A stretch of 6,160 nt of DNA from Bacteroidota bacterium (GTDB taxonomy: Bacteria; Bacteroidota; Ignavibacteria; Ignavibacteriales; Ignavibacteriaceae), in NCBI GenBank assembly GCA_021790055.1, contig JAJYIL010000196.1, forward strand, positions 1-6,160, in the 5' to 3' direction. Under the pieces are notes generated by a model. That model was not told where the DNA came from and ran no database searches. It was given only the letters and a program-made list of their open reading frames with translations. A program made the translations under genes and the position numbers. This document shows positions 3,636 to 6,160 of this stretch, one piece after another; position 1 is the stretch's first letter; each line of letters begins with the position of its first letter.

Positions 3636-5828
3636 TGTTGATATTACATCGTCCGAGCTGCCTCCAACCATTACTTTGATTAACCCAGGCTCAATTATTT
3701 TTTTCATATCGACACCATAGTATTCGAGCATTTCGGGTTTAAGTGTAAAATTTATTGATTTAGATTCGCCGGGATTTAAGAAAACTCTTTCGAATCCTTT
3801 CAACTCTTCCACCGGTCGCGTTACACTTGCAACCATTTTCCTTATATATAATTCAGCGACTTCAGTTCCTGCAGCATCACCGGTATTCTTAACATTAACC
3901 GAAACAATTACGGAATCATCCATCCCAATTTGCTTTTTATTGACGGCGATATCACTGAATTTAAAATCCGTATAACTAAGACCGTAGCCGAATGGATAAA
4001 GCGGAGTAACGGGGCAATCAATGTATTTAGAAGTATAATGATCTGTTGGAGACGGCGGTCTGCCGGTATTCATGTGGTTATAAAAAATAGGAATCTGCCC
4101 GACAACGCGCGGAAAAGTTGCAGTTAATTTTCCCGACGGATTGTAATCTCCGAAGATAACATCTGCAATTGCGTTGCCGGTTTGATTTCCTAAATACCAC
4201 GTTTCAAGTATTGAAGGGACATTATTAGAAATCCAATCAATCGTCAGAGGTCGTCCATTCATCAGAACAATAATCAAATGCTTATTAGCTTCATAAATTT
4301 TCTTTATAAGTTTATTTTGAATGCCGGGAATATCAAGATTAGTGCGGCTTGCAGCCTCGCCGCTCATATCGCGGGATTCACCTACAACCATTATAGCAAC
4401 GTCGGATTCTTTTGCAGCTTTTATTGCATCATCAAAACCTGAACGGCTTGTATCAAGTATGCCGCATCCTTTTACATAATTTATTTTAGTTTCAGGAGAA
4501 ACTTTGTCTTTAATTCCCTGGAGTACGGTAACAACATTTTCCGGAATTCCATTCGGAGCCCAGGGACCAAGTAAATCTGCCTGATCATCTGCAAGCGGAC
4601 CGATCAACGCAATAGAATGAATATTTTTTTTAAGCGGAAGAAGATGTCCTTCGTTTTTTAATAATACAATTGATTCTCTGCCAAGCTGCCTTGCTATTTT
4701 ATTTTTTTCTTTTTGCGAAGGCATATTCTTTCTGAAATATTCTTTATCAACGTATGGATGATCAAACAAGCCCAGCCTAAATTTCAATCTTAGAACTCTT
4801 CTGACAGAGCGGTCAATTAATTTTTCGGAAATAATATGTTTCCTTACCAGATCTCCAAGATAAGGCGAATAAATATTTCCAGTTATTGTATCGCCGGCAA
4901 GGTCGACATCCACTCCGGCAGTAATTCCTTCCCGAGCAGCATCCTCTTTATTTGCGGCAACACCGTGATTGACTAATTCGCCGATGGAATTATAATCGCT
5001 GATAACAACTCCCTTAAAATGCCACTCATCTCTAAGAATTTTTGTAAGAGTAAAATAATTTTCAGAAGCCGGAATTCCATTAAGATCATTAAAAGCGCTC
5101 ATAATAGATCCGGCGCCTGCATTTACAGCCGCATGGAACGGAGGCAGATAAATATCTCTTAAAGTCCTTACTGATATATCTACAGTATTATAATCTCTTC
5201 CAGCCTGTGCAGCTCCATAGGCAACATAATGTTTTGCGGTAGCGGCAATCGAACCTTCATCGCTCAACTTTTTACCCTGATAGCCGCGCACATTAGCAGC
5301 AGCCATAATGCTTCCAAGGAAAGGATCCTCACCGGCGCCTTCAACAATTCTTCCCCACCTTGGGTCACGCGCAATATCTACCATCGGTGCAAATGTCCAG
5401 TTCAGTCCGTTTGATGCAGCTTCAAGAGCAGCAATCCTTGCAGCCTTTTCAACAAGCGCGGAATCCCAACTGCATGATTGCGCAAGCGGCACAGGGAACA
5501 CTGTATGGTATCCGTGAATAATGTCTGCGGCAAAGGCTAAAGGAATATGGAGCCTTGACTGTTCAACTACAATCTTTTGAAGACTGTCCCTTACTCGCCA
5601 GCCCATGTCTCCCATGGTCCCGAATTTGCCTTCTTTTATCAGTTTGCCCGTCTCGCTGTTTAAGTCCGTCCATCGAACCATTTGACCGATCTTTTCCTGC
5701 ATGGTCATTCTTGCAAGTAAACTGTCAACCTTTTTCTCAATCGATGAATCCTGAGCAAAGCTGCTATTCATCATGCTAATCAAGATGAAAAAGAAAATAA
5801 TTTTCAAAAGTCTATTACCAATAGTCAT
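3615..5828 (-). CDS. bglX: Secreted GH3 beta-glucosidase (BglX-like)
   Basis: A retaining exo-acting glycoside hydrolase that releases glucose from the non-reducing end of beta-glucosides, probably periplasmic. From the chosen start it has 737 residues, normal for BglX. An N-terminal signal peptide (NRLLKIIFFFILISMM core, likely cleavage after SSFA at 25) precedes the GH3 N-terminal barrel (about 35-355, with DIIHGYHTVFP at 102-112, RDPRWGR at 154-160, KHY at 199-201). The catalytic nucleophile is Asp278 in VVISDYN. The GH3 C-terminal domain (about 385-615) carries the expected acid/base Glu491 in SGEAASR, matching the EASSR position in BglX. A fibronectin-III-like domain (about 640-735) ends the protein. 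The ATG at 5828 is chosen over upstream in-frame ATGs at 5903 and 5858 because AGGAAGG lies 9 nt before it and the signal peptide starts there. It lies downstream of the GH144-like gene on the same strand. The intact C-terminus shows that the repeat array, 8 bp away, has not damaged it. Confidence 0.93.
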   Translation of the reverse strand: MTIGNRLLKIIFFFILISMMNSSFAQDSSIEKKVDSLLARMTMQEKIGQMVRWTDLNSETGKLIKEGKFGTMGDMGWRVRDSLQKIVVEQSRLHIPLAFAADIIHGYHTVFPVPLAQSCSWDSALVEKAARIAALEAASNGLNWTFAPMVDIARDPRWGRIVEGAGEDPFLGSIMAAANVRGYQGKKLSDEGSIAATAKHYVAYGAAQAGRDYNTVDISVRTLRDIYLPPFHAAVNAGAGSIMSAFNDLNGIPASENYFTLTKILRDEWHFKGVVISDYNSIGELVNHGVAANKEDAAREGITAGVDVDLAGDTITGNIYSPYLGDLVRKHIISEKLIDRSVRRVLRLKFRLGLFDHPYVDKEYFRKNMPSQKEKNKIARQLGRESIVLLKNEGHLLPLKKNIHSIALIGPLADDQADLLGPWAPNGIPENVVTVLQGIKDKVSPETKINYVKGCGILDTSRSGFDDAIKAAKESDVAIMVVGESRDMSGEAASRTNLDIPGIQNKLIKKIYEANKHLIIVLMNGRPLTIDWISNNVPSILETWYLGNQTGNAIADVIFGDYNPSGKLTATFPRVVGQIPIFYNHMNTGRPPSPTDHYTSKYIDCPVTPLYPFGYGLSYTDFKFSDIAVNKKQIGMDDSVIVSVNVKNTGDAAGTEVAELYIRKMVASVTRPVEELKGFERVFLNPGESKSINFTLKPEMLEYYGVDMKKIIEPGLIKVMVGGSSDDVISTSFEIVK

Positions 5829-5837
5829 TGTATTTAT

Positions 5838-5844
5838 CCTTCCT
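5838..5844 (-). promoter_or_regulatory. Shine-Dalgarno sequence of the GH3 gene
   Basis: The minus strand reads AGGAAGG with a 9-nt spacer to the ATG at 5828. It decides the start against the longer reading frame and is notable because the other genes in the window lack a clear Shine-Dalgarno sequence. Confidence 0.7.
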
Positions 5845-5887
5845 AATAAAAATTTCATTTCGTAATGATGGAGTAATACAATTGAGC

Positions 5888-5941
5888 ATTGAGAGTTGAA
5901 CATTGAACATTAGTTCTAATTTTCAATTCTTAACTCTCAAT
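5888..5941. repeat. Long AT-rich imperfect inverted repeat between the GH144-like and GH3 genes
   Basis: A 25-nt left arm (5888-5912) and a 25-nt right arm (5917-5941) pair at 21 of 25 positions plus one G-T pair, around a 4-nt loop GTTC. The arms are built from repeated ATTGA-like words. Weaker pairing continues outward (AATTGA near 5880 and TCAATT near 5951), and GGAGTAAT (5870-5877) faces ATTACTCC (6005-6012) further out. It lies in the leader of the GH3 gene if the two genes are cotranscribed. It has no T-run placing it as a standard terminator. It could be an intergenic repeat of the MITE-like kind or an mRNA processing/stability hairpin. Confidence 0.65.
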
Positions 5942-6025
5942 TTTCAATATTCAATTTATAAACAATAATTTATTAGATTTATATACGAATGACTCCAAAA
6001 CTCCATTACTCCTTAATCAGTCTCA

Positions 6026-6160
6026 TCAGCGTGCTATTAACTTTTTGAATCCTAATCTTTCCAATCCTTTCTTAATTACCGGGTCTTTCATTTCATACTT
6101 CCAAACAAAGCTGTTCATGAAATTCTCAATCATAATTACAATAGGACCTTCATCAATTCC
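6026..6160 (-). CDS. C-terminal end of a GH144/glucoamylase-like (Glycoamylase domain) protein, cut by window edge
   Basis: The minus strand encodes 44 residues and a TGA stop (6028-6026); the rest lies beyond position 6160. The segment GIDEGPIVIMIENF, then WKYEM about ten residues on, and GLERLGFKK near the end match the conserved C-terminus of the bacterial glucoamylase-like domain family (PF10091), where GIDQGPIVxMIENY followed by a Trp/Lys segment and a terminal LxxLGF are characteristic. Family members classified in GH144 hydrolyse beta-1,2-glucan; others are uncharacterised. The fragment is too short to settle the subfamily. The GH3 gene follows after 197 bp on the same strand. Confidence 0.7.
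   Translation of the reverse strand, partial: GIDEGPIVIMIENFMNSFVWKYEMKDPVIKKGLERLGFKKLIAR

Noticed and set aside
5829..5903. 25-residue N-terminal extension of the GH3 protein
   Set aside because: It is translated from the AT-rich palindrome, would bury the signal peptide, and the ATG at 5828 has a good Shine-Dalgarno sequence at 5838-5844.

Overview
The window comes from an AT-rich bacterial genome with few Shine-Dalgarno sequences. The gene set (a GH144-like glucan hydrolase end, a periplasmic GH3 beta-glucosidase, a HisN-type phosphatase, and a tRNA-linked GIY-YIG nuclease) suggests the Bacteroidota/Ignavibacteriota assemblage. That placement is inferred from protein character, not from a marker gene.

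Layout. Positions 1-1041 hold two minus-strand sugar-metabolism genes: 6-phosphogluconolactonase, then the first 78 codons of a GH13 alpha-amylase-family protein that runs off the left edge. Positions 1209-1979 encode an unrecognised plus-strand membrane protein. Its stop overlaps the stop of a convergent HisN/inositol-monophosphatase-family gene (1976-2740). Positions 2895-3607 hold an unusual tRNA-linked array. Positions 3615-5828 encode a secreted GH3 beta-glucosidase on the minus strand. Downstream of a 197-bp spacer with a long AT-rich hairpin, 6026-6160 is the C-terminal end of a GH144/glucoamylase-like protein that runs off the right edge.

The most interesting region is 2895-3614. An intact tRNA-Ser(UGA) is followed, 4 nt later, by a small complete GIY-YIG nuclease gene. 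The segment from the tRNA D-loop to the first 22-24 nuclease codons then recurs twice more in degenerate form. These decayed copies carry four short double-hairpin elements of 22, 30, 22 and 22 nt. Each is two abutting stem-loops with 3-nt loops. Three are clean insertions relative to the intact copy: two in the anticodon loop and one in the T-loop. The two anticodon-loop elements differ at only three bases, and two of those are a compensatory base-pair exchange. I read this as a small palindromic element family invading or evolving inside a tRNA/GIY-YIG mobile module.

How the genes fit together. The GH144-like and GH3 genes are co-oriented and could act in sequence on a beta-glucan, possibly beta-1,2-glucan. 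The released glucose could enter the oxidative pentose phosphate pathway, where 6-phosphogluconolactonase acts. This link is inference from gene content only.
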